Assembly (NCBI GenBank): GCA_903897145.1
Contig: CAIUAN010000044.1
Location: 1-64,000, forward strand
Reading direction: 5' to 3'
DNA length: 64,000 nt
Origin: an uncultured Bacteroidia bacterium
GTDB taxonomy: Bacteria > Bacteroidota > Bacteroidia > Bacteroidales > Prolixibacteraceae
Position 1 is the stretch's first letter. Every line of letters starts with the position of its first letter. Both the position numbers and the translations under genes were made by a program. The notes under the pieces were generated by a model, which made no database searches, was not told the DNA's origin, and saw only the letters and a program-made list of their open reading frames with translations. Positions 28,716-37,898 of this stretch are shown here, one piece after another.

Positions 28716-30578
28716 TTAAAAGGCACTTTTCTTTTTTCGCCTGTTTTGTAAGTCTTTAAGCTTTTGAAGCTCAAATTCTTCATCGTATATTTGTTTGTTA
28801 TACGTACGTTGCCTCGAAATATTCCAGGTTTCTTTAATATCCCAGTTTGATCGCACTTTAATCATAGTCGGATAATAGTCTACTTCCTCAGGCAGTATCT
28901 TCTCCTTCAGACTCCCATGGTCCCAGATCCCATTGCTATTTCGATCAAAAATAACTTTAAGCATATATTTAGTAGGCTCTAGAAATTTAAATGTTACTAT
29001 CTGATCTTTGGTTAGTGACATTGATTGAAGCACGGTCTCTTTCTTATCTGCAGCTAGTAATTGCACGATGGTTGGACCATAAATATTCTTCATGTCCAAT
29101 AATAACTTCCCATAATGCTCTTCATCTTGAGTTTTAAATTCCGTTTTAATGGCTTTTGAATCTGCGCAATAAATGGTAACAATAGCAGCAGAGTCAATTT
29201 TTAACTTGTAGGTTGTCGAATATTTCCATGGGTAGGCGATGTGAAATTTCCGTTTATTGATACTGTCTGGCTTTACAACGAATTTGATTGGATGAAAAAG
29301 CGTATCGCGCTTTTCAAGTAACGTTATCTTCGCAGTATCAAAGGATTGTATGGGCTCTGGGGATTCAATTAAAAGTTTATTGTAAACGTCGAAACCGCTC
29401 TTTGTATTCGTATTTAAGCTAATGGTACTGACCAGATCAGCAACTTTACGACGTTCCTTGTGCTTATTTTTCACCTGCTGTACAACATCGGTAAAGAAGA
29501 AACGCAGGGTGTCTTGCTTCGTGTAAAATTTCTTAAGAGAATCTTGCTGCAGATAGCTAACCTTAAAGACTAAGGTGTCTTTTTTGTAGATGGCCGAATC
29601 CGTAAGCCAAATGCGCACTGAATCAGATTTCGCCGACATCTCAGTAAATTTCCAGTCCTCTTTGCCTACAAAATTTAAGGGTTCAATATTAAAGTGTTTG
29701 TCTACAGATTGGGTAAACGTAAAATCGATGGTTTTACGATTTGGGTGATTGTATTTATCAAGTCGAAGATTGAAATAGTCCTCTCCAAAACGCATTAGAT
29801 AAAGTGGACCTGGAGCAAACCTCGTGCGGCCCATCACAACTAAACAGTCGGCTGCGACATACGTCGAATCTTTTTCAGAACGTTTGATGGCAGTTGGTGC
29901 AATGCGCTGACTGTAAAAAGCGATGGAATCAGCGCCTGGGTTAAATTTCAAAGTGCCAGATGAACTATTTAGACTGTAAACTTGAAACGTGTCGGCAGGT
30001 AAGTTGGTTACGGCAAAGAATCCTTTGACATCTGTCTTTGCCACAAAGTCAGGCTTCGTGGTATAAACAAGCGTATCGGATTTCCCTTTGTAGAGTAAAA
30101 TATAAGCGTTTGCTATCGGTTCAAGGTTAAAGGCATCTTTTACAAATCCGACTATGCGCAGTGAATCGACGACTGGACCCGTGGAGAATGCAAGACGTAG
30201 GTTTTTAAGTGGATTGTGTTCGTTGTTGTCAGATACCCCATCTTTAAAATCCAATGAATAGGTGGTATTTGCCTTGAGTTTCTCGTTCAGATCAATGACA
30301 ATAGATTTCCCTTTCGTGCGAATAATCGGCTTTTTTTCTGTTGGAGGCGAGACGACAAACTTATCGCTAAGACCTTCTACAACAACGAATTCATTGAATG
30401 TAATCTTTATTTTTTGATCGTTGAAGTTGGCTTGATTGAAGTCCGGAACGCTATGAATAACATAGGGCGGGATGCTATCTTTCATCCCTCCTGATGGCAT
30501 TCCGATGTTGGCGCACGAGGTAAAAAAGGTAAGATACCCAATGATGACTAGGACCAGTATGAGTATTTTATTTGCCAA
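28716..30578 (-). CDS. Outer-membrane-type lipoprotein with N-terminal Ig-like (Big_5) domain
   Basis: A 620-residue lipoprotein: signal to TFFTSC (Cys22), followed at once by ANIGMPSGGMKDSIPP, the usual opening of a Bacteroidota family. That family has an Ig-like Big_5 domain (about 35-135; IKITFNEFVVVEGLSDKFVV, AFSTG). The rest is beta-rich, with a prealbumin-like segment around 140-215 and NSNGIWDHG, a metal-binding-like turn, near the end. Function unknown; probably a periplasmic-facing or surface envelope protein. It begins 9 bases after the GT5-like gene, so the two are co-expressed. Confidence 0.8.
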   Translation of the reverse strand: MANKILILVLVIIGYLTFFTSCANIGMPSGGMKDSIPPYVIHSVPDFNQANFNDQKIKITFNEFVVVEGLSDKFVVSPPTEKKPIIRTKGKSIVIDLNEKLKANTTYSLDFKDGVSDNNEHNPLKNLRLAFSTGPVVDSLRIVGFVKDAFNLEPIANAYILLYKGKSDTLVYTTKPDFVAKTDVKGFFAVTNLPADTFQVYSLNSSSGTLKFNPGADSIAFYSQRIAPTAIKRSEKDSTYVAADCLVVMGRTRFAPGPLYLMRFGEDYFNLRLDKYNHPNRKTIDFTFTQSVDKHFNIEPLNFVGKEDWKFTEMSAKSDSVRIWLTDSAIYKKDTLVFKVSYLQQDSLKKFYTKQDTLRFFFTDVVQQVKNKHKERRKVADLVSTISLNTNTKSGFDVYNKLLIESPEPIQSFDTAKITLLEKRDTLFHPIKFVVKPDSINKRKFHIAYPWKYSTTYKLKIDSAAIVTIYCADSKAIKTEFKTQDEEHYGKLLLDMKNIYGPTIVQLLAADKKETVLQSMSLTKDQIVTFKFLEPTKYMLKVIFDRNSNGIWDHGSLKEKILPEEVDYYPTMIKVRSNWDIKETWNISRQRTYNKQIYDEEFELQKLKDLQNRRKKKSAF

Positions 30579-30587
30579 GCTGTGCGA

Positions 30588-31379
30588 TTAAAATGTGTTG
30601 TAGAAATCGAAATACGAATCGATGTAAGTCTCTTTAGACTGGTAATCAAGGAATGGTTTCTTCGATTCTTTCATGTGATTTTCAACCTCCGCATTGATGT
30701 TTTCAGACCCTTTAATTGTCGCATCTGAATAATCGATAGCCAATTTGCTCAAGTTCACAAAAGATGGATCATTAATCACTGAGATATCGCTAAGTGAGAT
30801 GCCATCTTCAGCAATCTTCGCGGCCATATTTGGAGATAGCGTTTTTTGAAATCCATCATCATAAACTGAATATATAATTTTGGAATTGGCAAAAAGCGGA
30901 TTGTCTTTATAGGTGTTTTTTACAAACAAAGGTACCATGCCTGTAAACCAACCATGACAATGAATAATATCGGGTGACCAACGTAACTTAATGACCGTCT
31001 CTAACACTCCACGCGCAAAAAATATCGCCCGCTCATCGTTGTCGTCAAACTCCACGCCATCATCGGTGGCAACGGTATATTTACGCTGGAAATAATCTTC
31101 GTTATCGATAAAATAGACCTGCATACGCGCTGCCTGAATCGATGCAACTTTAATGATTAGCGGGTGATCATTGTCGTTAATGACTAAATTCATACCAGAC
31201 AACCGAATTACTTCGTGTAGTTGATTCCGGCGCTCATTAACACACCCAAATCGGGGCATAAATGTACGGATCTCTTTCCCTCGCTCTTGGATTCCCTGTG
31301 GCAGGTATCTCCCAATCTCGGAAATCTCTGTCTCAGGTAAATACGGCGTGATTTCCTGCGAGATAAATAAAACCTTCAT
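30588..31379 (-). CDS. Glycogen/starch synthase N-terminal (GT5) domain protein, half length
   Basis: Starting from ATG 31379 (an ATG three codons earlier at 31388 is also possible), about 263 residues. KVLFISQEITPYLPE and PQGIQERGKEIRTFMPRFG match the N-terminal Rossmann domain of glycogen synthase. PDIIHCHGWFTGMVP is the ADP-glucose-side HCHDW-like motif. The whole C-terminal GT-B domain, with its nucleotide-sugar site, is absent. The same short form occurs in many Bacteroidota beside panC-panD, so it is not a fresh truncation here. Without the second domain, synthase activity is doubtful; a partner or regulatory role is more likely. Confidence 0.85.
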   Translation of the reverse strand: MKVLFISQEITPYLPETEISEIGRYLPQGIQERGKEIRTFMPRFGCVNERRNQLHEVIRLSGMNLVINDNDHPLIIKVASIQAARMQVYFIDNEDYFQRKYTVATDDGVEFDDNDERAIFFARGVLETVIKLRWSPDIIHCHGWFTGMVPLFVKNTYKDNPLFANSKIIYSVYDDGFQKTLSPNMAAKIAEDGISLSDISVINDPSFVNLSKLAIDYSDATIKGSENINAEVENHMKESKKPFLDYQSKETYIDSYFDFYNTF

Positions 31380-31411
31380 TTTTTCCATTGCCTCAACTTA
31401 AATAAGTTTTG

Positions 31412-31419
31412 CAAAAATA
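31412..31419 (-). promoter_or_regulatory. -7 box of the GT5-like/Ig-lipoprotein operon
   Basis: The reverse strand reads TATTTTTG, a full consensus match, 23-32 bases before the alternative ATGs. Confidence 0.4.
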
Positions 31420-31505
31420 TATAAAAAATACTGAATATTCATGCTTTTAAGGGATTGTATATTTTGACCACCCGTTAAAACCTTTCGTGGTATGTAGATA
31501 TTTTG

Positions 31506-31513
31506 TTACTTTG
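31506..31513 (+). promoter_or_regulatory. Candidate panC -7 box
   Basis: TTACTTTG (one mismatch to TAnnTTTG, followed by C as at topA), 20 bases before the panC ATG. The -33 region is poor. Confidence 0.35.
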
Positions 31514-31533
31514 CACCCTGTTTTTAGCGATTT

Positions 31534-32379
31534 ATGAAGGTTTATTCCGATCCCTTATCAATTCAGAAGACTCTGTCAGAAGCAAGAGCTCAAGGTCTTA
31601 ATATTGGCTTTGTCCCAACGATGGGCGCCTTGCACCAAGGGCACCTTTCGCTCGTCGAGCAGGCTGGTCAAGAATGTGGGGTCGTGGTGGCTTCGATTTT
31701 CGTAAATCCAACCCAGTTTAACGATCCGAACGACCTGGCTAACTATCCACGGACGTTAGAGGCTGATCTGAAAATGCTGGAAGAACAGGGGTGCGATCTA
31801 GTGTTTGTTCCAACCGTCGAGACGATGTATCCTGAGCCAGATAATCGTATCTTTGCTTTTGGAGAACTCGAAACGGTGATGGAAGGAAAATTCCGACCTG
31901 GTCATTTCAATGGGGTCGCTCAAGTGGTTAGTAAACTTTTCGACCTGGTGAATCCAGACAAAGCGTTCTTTGGACAAAAAGATTTTCAGCAGCTGGCCAT
32001 TATTAAAGCGATGGTCAAACAGCTAAGTTTGCCTGTCGAGATCGTACCTTGTGCCATTGTGCGCGAGCCTGACGGACTGGCGATGAGCTCTCGTAATAAA
32101 TTGCTCCTTCCCGAATATCGGAAGTGCGCACCTCAGATCTATCGCATTCTCAGTGAAGCGAAAAATCTTGCCAAGAGCCATTCGGTGGCTGAAGTGAAAA
32201 ATTTTGTGAACCAGGAGATCGGAAATGCCAATCTCCTAAAATTAGAATATTTCGAACTCGTCGAGGAACTTTCGCTAAAAGCGATTCAAAGCTGGGACGA
32301 AAGTGGAATCAAAGTAGGTTGTATCGCGGTGTTTGCTGGCAAAGTCCGACTCATCGACAACCTTATATTTAATCGGTAA
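31534..32379 (+). CDS. panC: Pantoate-beta-alanine ligase (pantothenate synthetase)
   Basis: A 281-residue class I synthetase-like enzyme that joins pantoate and beta-alanine with ATP. The HIGH-type motif is [13 protein letters not shown] (28-40; H34, H37); [32 protein letters not shown] and the KMSKS-like MSSRNKLL complete the family pattern. Clustered with panD, which supplies beta-alanine. Cytoplasmic; normal length. Confidence 0.96.
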   Translation: MKVYSDPLSIQKTLSEARAQGLNIGFVPTMGALHQGHLSLVEQAGQECGVVVASIFVNPTQFNDPNDLANYPRTLEADLKMLEEQGCDLVFVPTVETMYPEPDNRIFAFGELETVMEGKFRPGHFNGVAQVVSKLFDLVNPDKAFFGQKDFQQLAIIKAMVKQLSLPVEIVPCAIVREPDGLAMSSRNKLLLPEYRKCAPQIYRILSEAKNLAKSHSVAEVKNFVNQEIGNANLLKLEYFELVEELSLKAIQSWDESGIKVGCIAVFAGKVRLIDNLIFNR

Positions 32380-32390
32380 AGCATATAGCT

Positions 32391-32744
32391 ATGTTTATAG
32401 AAGTTTGTAAATCAAAGATTCATCGGGTGACAGTAACCGGCGCCGACCTTCAATATGTGGGTAGTATAACCATCGACGAAGAGCTGATGATTGCCGCTAA
32501 CCTTCTCGAAAATGAGAAGGTCCAAGTGGTTAACATCAATAATGGCGAACGTCTCGACACCTATGTCATCCGTGGCGAAAAGGGGAGTGGCGAGATTATC
32601 CTCAATGGGCCGGCTGCTCGCAAGGCTGCTGTGGGCGATGTCGTGATCATCGTTTCTTATGCAACCATCGATTTCGAGGAGGCCAAAACCTTCAAGCCGC
32701 GTATGATCTTCCCCGATACCTTGACCAATAAACTTGTTAAATAA
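32391..32744 (+). CDS. panD: Aspartate 1-decarboxylase proenzyme
   Basis: A 117-residue pyruvoyl enzyme. Self-cleavage at Gly24-Ser25 (YVGSITID) creates the pyruvoyl group; [10 protein letters not shown] precedes it and [18 protein letters not shown] follows. Makes beta-alanine from aspartate for panC. Starts 11 bases after panC. Confidence 0.96.
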   Translation: MFIEVCKSKIHRVTVTGADLQYVGSITIDEELMIAANLLENEKVQVVNINNGERLDTYVIRGEKGSGEIILNGPAARKAAVGDVVIIVSYATIDFEEAKTFKPRMIFPDTLTNKLVK

Positions 32745-32749
32745 TATTC

Positions 32750-32820
32750 TTGATAGCGTCCCTTCGGGACCTGTCAACGTAATTTTAACTTCTTGTAACT
32801 CGTCCCTTCGGGACCTAGTA
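32750..32820. repeat. Two tandem hairpin repeats between panD and radA
   Basis: The 16-mer CGTCCCTTCGGGACCT occurs twice, at 32757-32772 and 32801-32816. Each contains a perfect GTCCC/GGGAC stem. The first copy extends to a 12-bp stem with one bulge (TTGATAG pairing with CTGTCAA outside). No T run. Possible REP-like elements or mRNA-stabilising or processing hairpins. Confidence 0.7.
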
Positions 32821-32836
32821 ATGTAAGAATAAAAAT

Positions 32837-34204
32837 ATGTCAAAAACTAAAACCGTATTCGTTTGTCAGAGTTGTGGCGCTCAATCTCCAAAGTGGGTGG
32901 GCAAATGCAACGTATGTGGCGAATGGAACACTGTTTTAGAGGAGATCGTAGCTGCACGAACCTCCAATGCTCCTCAAGGGATTAAAGAGTCTCAGCGGCC
33001 TCTTACGCTCTCTGAGATCGACTTAGATCAGCAAGAGCGAATTGTAACCGGTAATGCCGAGTTCGACCGAGTAACAGGTGGTGGATTAGTTCCTGGCGGA
33101 ATGATCCTATTGGGTGGTGAGCCGGGCATCGGAAAATCGACCTTGGTGCTGCAGGTCGCACTCAAATTAGCCCCTTTAAAAGTATTATATATCTCTGGAG
33201 AGGAGAGTCTACAGCAGCTTAAGATGCGTGCCAACCGCTTAAATGGAGTGCCTAACAGCTGTCTATTCCTCTGCGAGACTTCGCTAGAGACGATTCTTTC
33301 GCACATGGAGGCCGAACAGCCCAATCTGGTGATCATCGATTCGATCCAAACGGTTTCGACCGAGATGGCCGAGTCGTCGCCGGGCAGTGTGACGCAGATT
33401 CGCGAATGCACCGTGGGCATTATGAAGGTAGCCAAGGCAAAACAGATTGCGGTGTTGCTAATTGGTCATATCAACAAAGAGGGGAGCCTGGCTGGACCTA
33501 AAGTCCTCGAACATATCGTCGATACCGTCCTTCAATTTGAAGGCGATCGCAACTACCTATTCCGTATCTTACGCTCGGTAAAAAATCGTTTTGGCTCGAC
33601 CGCCGAACTGGGGATTTTTGAGATGCGACAAGATGGGTTACATGAGGTGAATAACCCCTCGGAGATGTTACTATCATCGCATAACGATGGCTTAAGTGGC
33701 ACGGCAACGGCAGCTACCATGGAGGGGATGCGTTCTTTTCTGATTGAGGTTCAGGCGTTGGTGAGCTCGGCGGCTTATGGTAATCCACAGCGTTCGGCGA
33801 CTGGTTTCGACCTGCGACGGATGAATATGCTTTTGGCGGTGCTCGAAAAGCGGGCTGGCTTTAAACTGATGACCAAAGATGTGTTTCTGAATATTGCAGG
33901 TGGCTTACGAGTTGATGATCCAGCCATGGATCTGGCCGTTATTGCCGCTATTCTCTCTTCTAATTTTGATGTGGCCATTGATAAGCAGATTGCTTTTGCG
34001 GGTGAGGTGGGCTTAACGGGTGAGATCAGACCGGTTAACCGGATTGAGCAGCGCATTGCGGAGGCTCAGAAGCTAGGTTTTAAGGAGATCTACCTCTCGA
34101 AATACAATAAAGGTGTTGATTTTAAACGTTTCGATATCAAGATTCACCAGATCGAGCGTGTTGAAAAAATGATCCGAACCCTATTCGCTGCTTCCAAAGA
34201 TTAA
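32837..34204 (+). CDS. radA: DNA repair protein RadA (Sms)
   Basis: A 455-residue RecA-like helicase of homologous recombination. A zinc finger (C10, C13, C24, C27) is followed by Walker A GGEPGIGKST (93-102), Walker B VIIDSIQT, the RadA-specific KNRFGS motif and a C-terminal Lon-like domain (DLAVIAAILSSN, GEVGLTGEIRPV). Promotes branch migration. Downstream of panD across the hairpin repeats; possibly read through from panC-panD. Confidence 0.96.
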   Translation: MSKTKTVFVCQSCGAQSPKWVGKCNVCGEWNTVLEEIVAARTSNAPQGIKESQRPLTLSEIDLDQQERIVTGNAEFDRVTGGGLVPGGMILLGGEPGIGKSTLVLQVALKLAPLKVLYISGEESLQQLKMRANRLNGVPNSCLFLCETSLETILSHMEAEQPNLVIIDSIQTVSTEMAESSPGSVTQIRECTVGIMKVAKAKQIAVLLIGHINKEGSLAGPKVLEHIVDTVLQFEGDRNYLFRILRSVKNRFGSTAELGIFEMRQDGLHEVNNPSEMLLSSHNDGLSGTATAATMEGMRSFLIEVQALVSSAAYGNPQRSATGFDLRRMNMLLAVLEKRAGFKLMTKDVFLNIAGGLRVDDPAMDLAVIAAILSSNFDVAIDKQIAFAGEVGLTGEIRPVNRIEQRIAEAQKLGFKEIYLSKYNKGVDFKRFDIKIHQIERVEKMIRTLFAASKD

Positions 34205-34279
34205 GTTCCAATAAGGTATTTTTTAGTCCCCTATAGTCTCGTTTAAAAGTCAAAGCAAACAAATATTTTGGACGAATTG

Positions 34280-35053
34280 CTAAGAGCCAGAGCCTCCCTT
34301 AATCATCTCTTTAATATCCCTGGTTATGTGCGTGCTCATGCGCACCGCAACAGGTATGCGTAATCCATTTTTTAATATTACATAGCTCTCCTTTGCTTTG
34401 ACAAATCTTCGGATATAGTAAATATTTACTAAGTACGTTTTGTGCACTCTATAAAAAGAGGCGCTAGGAAATTGGTCAGCAAGTTGCTTTAATGACTTTG
34501 CAATTTGTATCTCTTTCCCGTTATGCAGAATCACCAATGCATTGGATTGATTTGCTTTGCAATATTCAATATTGGATGTGTTTTCAAAGATAAATCCATT
34601 CTCGACATCAAAAATTACATTGGCACCACCTGATGGCGCTGCAGCCTCGTTTTGATAGGAGAAATCGATCTCTTGTGTTTTTTGCTCAATTAGCACCTGC
34701 TGTGAAATCCGTTGCAGAATAATTTGCAAATCGTTTAGATTTAGGGGCTTGAGAAGGTAGTCAAATGCATAGTTCTTCGATGCTGTAATCGCATCTTGTA
34801 GATAGGCAGTAACCAAAATGACTTTAAAAGAAGGCTCTTTAAAATGGGAGTAAAAGGAGTCTAAATTTTGCTCAGGCTGGTCGATATCTAAAAATACAAT
34901 ATCTGGGTTTTGCTGCTCGATTAATTTTGCCCCTTCCTCAAGATGGCTTGCGGACCCAGTAATATTCAATTGTAGAGAATTAAAATTGCCAAGCATACCG
35001 ATTAGGGTATTAAGAGCATTTTCTTGGTCATTGATGATTACTACTGTTGGCAT
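34280..35053 (-). CDS. LytTR-type response regulator without linked kinase
   Basis: A 257-residue two-domain regulator. The receiver has phospho-acceptor D56 (VFLDIDQP), T82 and K102 (LLKPLNL). The acidic pocket near residue 8 reads IINDQE instead of the usual DDE, so one Mg ligand is changed to Asn. The C-terminal LytTR DNA-binding domain shows FYRVHKTYLVNIYYIRRF. No sensor kinase lies nearby, so the signal source is unknown. Single gene, convergent with radA. Confidence 0.88.
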   Translation of the reverse strand: MPTVVIINDQENALNTLIGMLGNFNSLQLNITGSASHLEEGAKLIEQQNPDIVFLDIDQPEQNLDSFYSHFKEPSFKVILVTAYLQDAITASKNYAFDYLLKPLNLNDLQIILQRISQQVLIEQKTQEIDFSYQNEAAAPSGGANVIFDVENGFIFENTSNIEYCKANQSNALVILHNGKEIQIAKSLKQLADQFPSASFYRVHKTYLVNIYYIRRFVKAKESYVILKNGLRIPVAVRMSTHITRDIKEMIKGGSGS

Positions 35054-35548
35054 TTTTTATGGTTGTTTGGTTTTATAGGTTCAGCGCTAATTTATAATTA
35101 CCAGATAATTTAAAATCAATTAGTAATTATTATTATTATGTAAAGTTTCATTAATTATTTATAGTAACCTAAGAAAATTAAGATAATTATATTTCAGTGA
35201 TTAATTCAGTGCCGAAAAGAATCAGATATTAAATAATAAATCTCAATGTTTACTGGGTTAATTACTGGTAGTAATTCTGTATCAAAATTTAATATTAGTT
35301 TTTTAACAGCTTAGATCTTCTATTTTTATCGTTCTAGTATTGAATTTTATCGTAGTTTTTAATGATTCTGCAATCATTAATCATACGTTATTCTGCCTAA
35401 TTTGGTTGATTTGTGATCGTAATAATGGGATTAACCTATTTATTTGTAAATGGTTAGCAAGTTATTTTTAACATTAAAATGCGATTGTTAGATTCAATGC
35501 TATCTAAGGTCAAAAATGTTTTTAAAATGCTCTTTGTTTTTTATATGG
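35054..35548. other. AT-rich region without genes
   Basis: About 500 bases upstream of the LytTR gene and downstream of the large lipoprotein gene's terminator. No open frame of note, no RNA gene and no clear -7 box was found. Confidence 0.5.
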
Positions 35549-35584
35549 CAAAAAAGAGCCCTCGATTAGGAGGGTTCTTTTTTT
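35549..35584. terminator. Bidirectional terminator after the large lipoprotein gene
   Basis: An 8-bp GC-rich stem (35556-35563 with 35570-35577, one G-T pair) extended by A and T runs, with a 6-base loop. Confidence 0.85.
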
Positions 35585-35615
35585 GCAAGGTAATTTTGTT
35601 AATTCAACTAGGTTG

Positions 35616-37898
35616 TTATTGAACAAGAGCAAATTCAGCTTTTGTCGTAATCCCTAATCCAGGAGCCGCAAATACTGGAAGACGTGCTGCATCAGCGGAC
35701 ATTTTAACATCTAAGGTTGTTGCAGTACCTGCGCCTATTTTAACTATATCTAAGTTAACTAGCAGCACGGGTGCGGTGTATAATGCAACATAAGCCTTTA
35801 AAGAATGCAACTCTGGTGAAGTAATTGTTGTCTCTACGTAAGGTACGATGGCAGTAGTAGGAGTTGCCGGAATTATAGCAACGGCATTCGTATAGGCTGC
35901 CGTAAATTTATTGGTCCCAATAGTAATTGTTGGGTTTCCAACAAATGTTTTAGTTACATAAGATGCAAAATTAGCTACTGCTAATAATGGATTTCCTGTT
36001 ACGGTTAGTGAGGCCATAAAATCCGTTGAAGTTGTTAACGAGGCAAGGACCGCATTGTTGGTGACTGTTAAAATGGATCCATTTCCACCCGTTGCATGAG
36101 TATGAGCAAGAGTGACGCCTGCTAATATTAAATTCATGTCAATCGTAACAGAGTTGATCACACCCGAAGTGTTTAGTGATGTTAGCAATGCATTGTTGCT
36201 AACTATTGCTGAAACCATTGGGCCAATTAACGTTAAAGTAGTTAAGGCAGGTGCTCCAGTCGCAGTGGTAACACTTGCAGTTGCCGTTTTCCCAGTTATT
36301 GAAGCGACTTTTAAGGTCGTGTAAGAGGCAAGATTTATTGGATTATCAAGGTTGCCCATCGTTAAAGTCTCAACAGCAGCAAGCGCAGGAGCTAAAGCGC
36401 CTCGGTGAAGCGGCAAAGTAACTGTTTTAGCTGTTGTAGAAGTAATCTGACCAGAAACTGACAGGGGTAATGTAAGTGAAATAGGCCCTGTGACTGTTAC
36501 AGTGGAGGTTGCAACTTTTGATAAGTCAACAGTCCCAGCTCCAGTTCCGAAGTTCGCAATAACAGCTGACGCAGTTACTAGCATAGGGGCTGCAAAAGTA
36601 GTTGCTTTATTTGTAGAAGCTACAGATAAAGTATTTGCTCCAATGGTGGTAAGAAAAGGTAGGCTCACCGTTCCGACGACCGTACTTGGATTTACACCGC
36701 CAATTGCAATGTTTCCAGCCGCTGTTGCAGCATTGATATTAATAGCTGTAGCTAGTGGGGCATCAACATTTAATCCAGCTGGAATATCTCCTTTTAGTGT
36801 TACAGAAGTAGCAATTGCCGCAGTAACGCTTGTTGCAACGCCTATAGGCATAACAATGGTTGTGGCAAGGGGCAATGCAATTGTGCCAGCATTTACGGTC
36901 CCAACAACAGTCCAGTTAGGAAGGCTAACCGCAGTTGTACCTGTTATTGTTGATCCAGTAGTGGTAAATGGTGTTAACCCAAGGTTCCCGCCTACTGCAA
37001 TCGTTGAAGTGTAGTTGTATGGACCATCAAGAGCTAACGACATGTTTCCTGTCACGCTTGTTAGCAGTGGGAATACAACTGTAGAAACAGACGATAAGTT
37101 TCCTCCAATTACGGTTAAATTACCTGTGATCGCAGCCAGATTATTAAAACTTAATGGCTTTAATGCAGTTGTTGTCACGCTAATCGTTGTTGGTCCAAAA
37201 GCTCCGACTAAATTGTTTAAGATTCCATTTAGTTTTGCGATTTTACCAGCAGAGATCGCAGTTGTATTAACCGTTAAATTCCCATTGATCATGCCCAGTG
37301 ATGCAAATGAAGGGGCAATAAAGTCAACTTCGTTATCGGTTGTAATAGATATGTTTCCTGCATAGACAGCAGCAGCAGCTAATAAAGTATTAATCCCTGC
37401 CTGAGCAGCGTCTACTTTTACTGTCAATGCATTAACAACTGCTTGCGTTGCGAGCGTTCCTGTGAAAGTTGTCAAAGCATCTAATGAAGCCTGGGCCGCA
37501 ACAATTTTTGCTGTTAATGCGGTGTTGTTTGTCCCCACGGTAGCTGCTAAAGCAGTAAGATCGGTTTTTAAACCATCGACGACTGTTTTGGTAGCCGTGC
37601 CTGTTGTGGCGAGTGCTGTTAAGGCTGTTTGTACAGCGGTAATGTTCGTGTTTGCAGTCGCTAATCCAGTTGACAAAGCAGCTATAGAAGCTGAGTTTGG
37701 TAAAGCTGCAACCGCCGTTTGGAGAGCACTTACTTGTGTCATTGAGGTCGCAAGTTGTGTCTGAAGTGCAACTACACCATCAACTTTAAGGCTAAGAGCA
37801 TTGATCTGATCTTTAAGTGCCGAAAAATCATTCGCATACTTGTTGCACGACGTAATAGCAAGGGCTAAAGCTAAAAAGCCTAACATTAATTTTTTCAT
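35616..37898 (-). CDS. Large low-complexity lipoprotein: coiled-coil stalk plus solenoid-like repeats, function unknown
   Basis: A 760-residue lipoprotein (signal to AITSC, Cys18). Residues 25-175 show heptad-like helices rich in Ala, Thr and Leu (DQINALSLKVDGVVALQTQL and similar), suggesting a coiled-coil stalk. From about 180 on, short beta repeats of the type GNLTV, GNMSLALDG and GNIAIGGVNP recur, which looks like a beta-helix or Recep-L-type solenoid. The protein is extremely rich in Ala, Thr, Val, Ser and Ile, with Trp and Cys almost absent. Probably an anchored surface fibre or adhesin. No known family is recognised and no neighbour explains it; it is transcribed alone. Antisense open frames here are composition artefacts. 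Confidence 0.75.
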   Translation of the reverse strand: MKKLMLGFLALALAITSCNKYANDFSALKDQINALSLKVDGVVALQTQLATSMTQVSALQTAVAALPNSASIAALSTGLATANTNITAVQTALTALATTGTATKTVVDGLKTDLTALAATVGTNNTALTAKIVAAQASLDALTTFTGTLATQAVVNALTVKVDAAQAGINTLLAAAAVYAGNISITTDNEVDFIAPSFASLGMINGNLTVNTTAISAGKIAKLNGILNNLVGAFGPTTISVTTTALKPLSFNNLAAITGNLTVIGGNLSSVSTVVFPLLTSVTGNMSLALDGPYNYTSTIAVGGNLGLTPFTTTGSTITGTTAVSLPNWTVVGTVNAGTIALPLATTIVMPIGVATSVTAAIATSVTLKGDIPAGLNVDAPLATAININAATAAGNIAIGGVNPSTVVGTVSLPFLTTIGANTLSVASTNKATTFAAPMLVTASAVIANFGTGAGTVDLSKVATSTVTVTGPISLTLPLSVSGQITSTTAKTVTLPLHRGALAPALAAVETLTMGNLDNPINLASYTTLKVASITGKTATASVTTATGAPALTTLTLIGPMVSAIVSNNALLTSLNTSGVINSVTIDMNLILAGVTLAHTHATGGNGSILTVTNNAVLASLTTSTDFMASLTVTGNPLLAVANFASYVTKTFVGNPTITIGTNKFTAAYTNAVAIIPATPTTAIVPYVETTITSPELHSLKAYVALYTAPVLLVNLDIVKIGAGTATTLDVKMSADAARLPVFAAPGLGITTKAEFALVQ

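Noticed and set aside
30588-31379. Short GT5 protein as a fresh truncation of glycogen synthase
   Set aside because: The same half-length form, starting with the same motifs, is usual in Bacteroidota beside panC-panD, and no remnant of the second domain lies downstream.
32412-32843. Antisense frame of 143 residues covering panD and the hairpin repeats
   Set aside because: It overlaps the certain panD gene and runs across the repeats; a composition artefact.
36490-37764. Long antisense open frames on the plus strand (36490-37014, 37015-37365, 37462-37764)
   Set aside because: They mirror the Ala/Thr/Val-rich lipoprotein gene. Codons of such composition give few stops in the opposite strand; no start context, promoter or family signal supports them.
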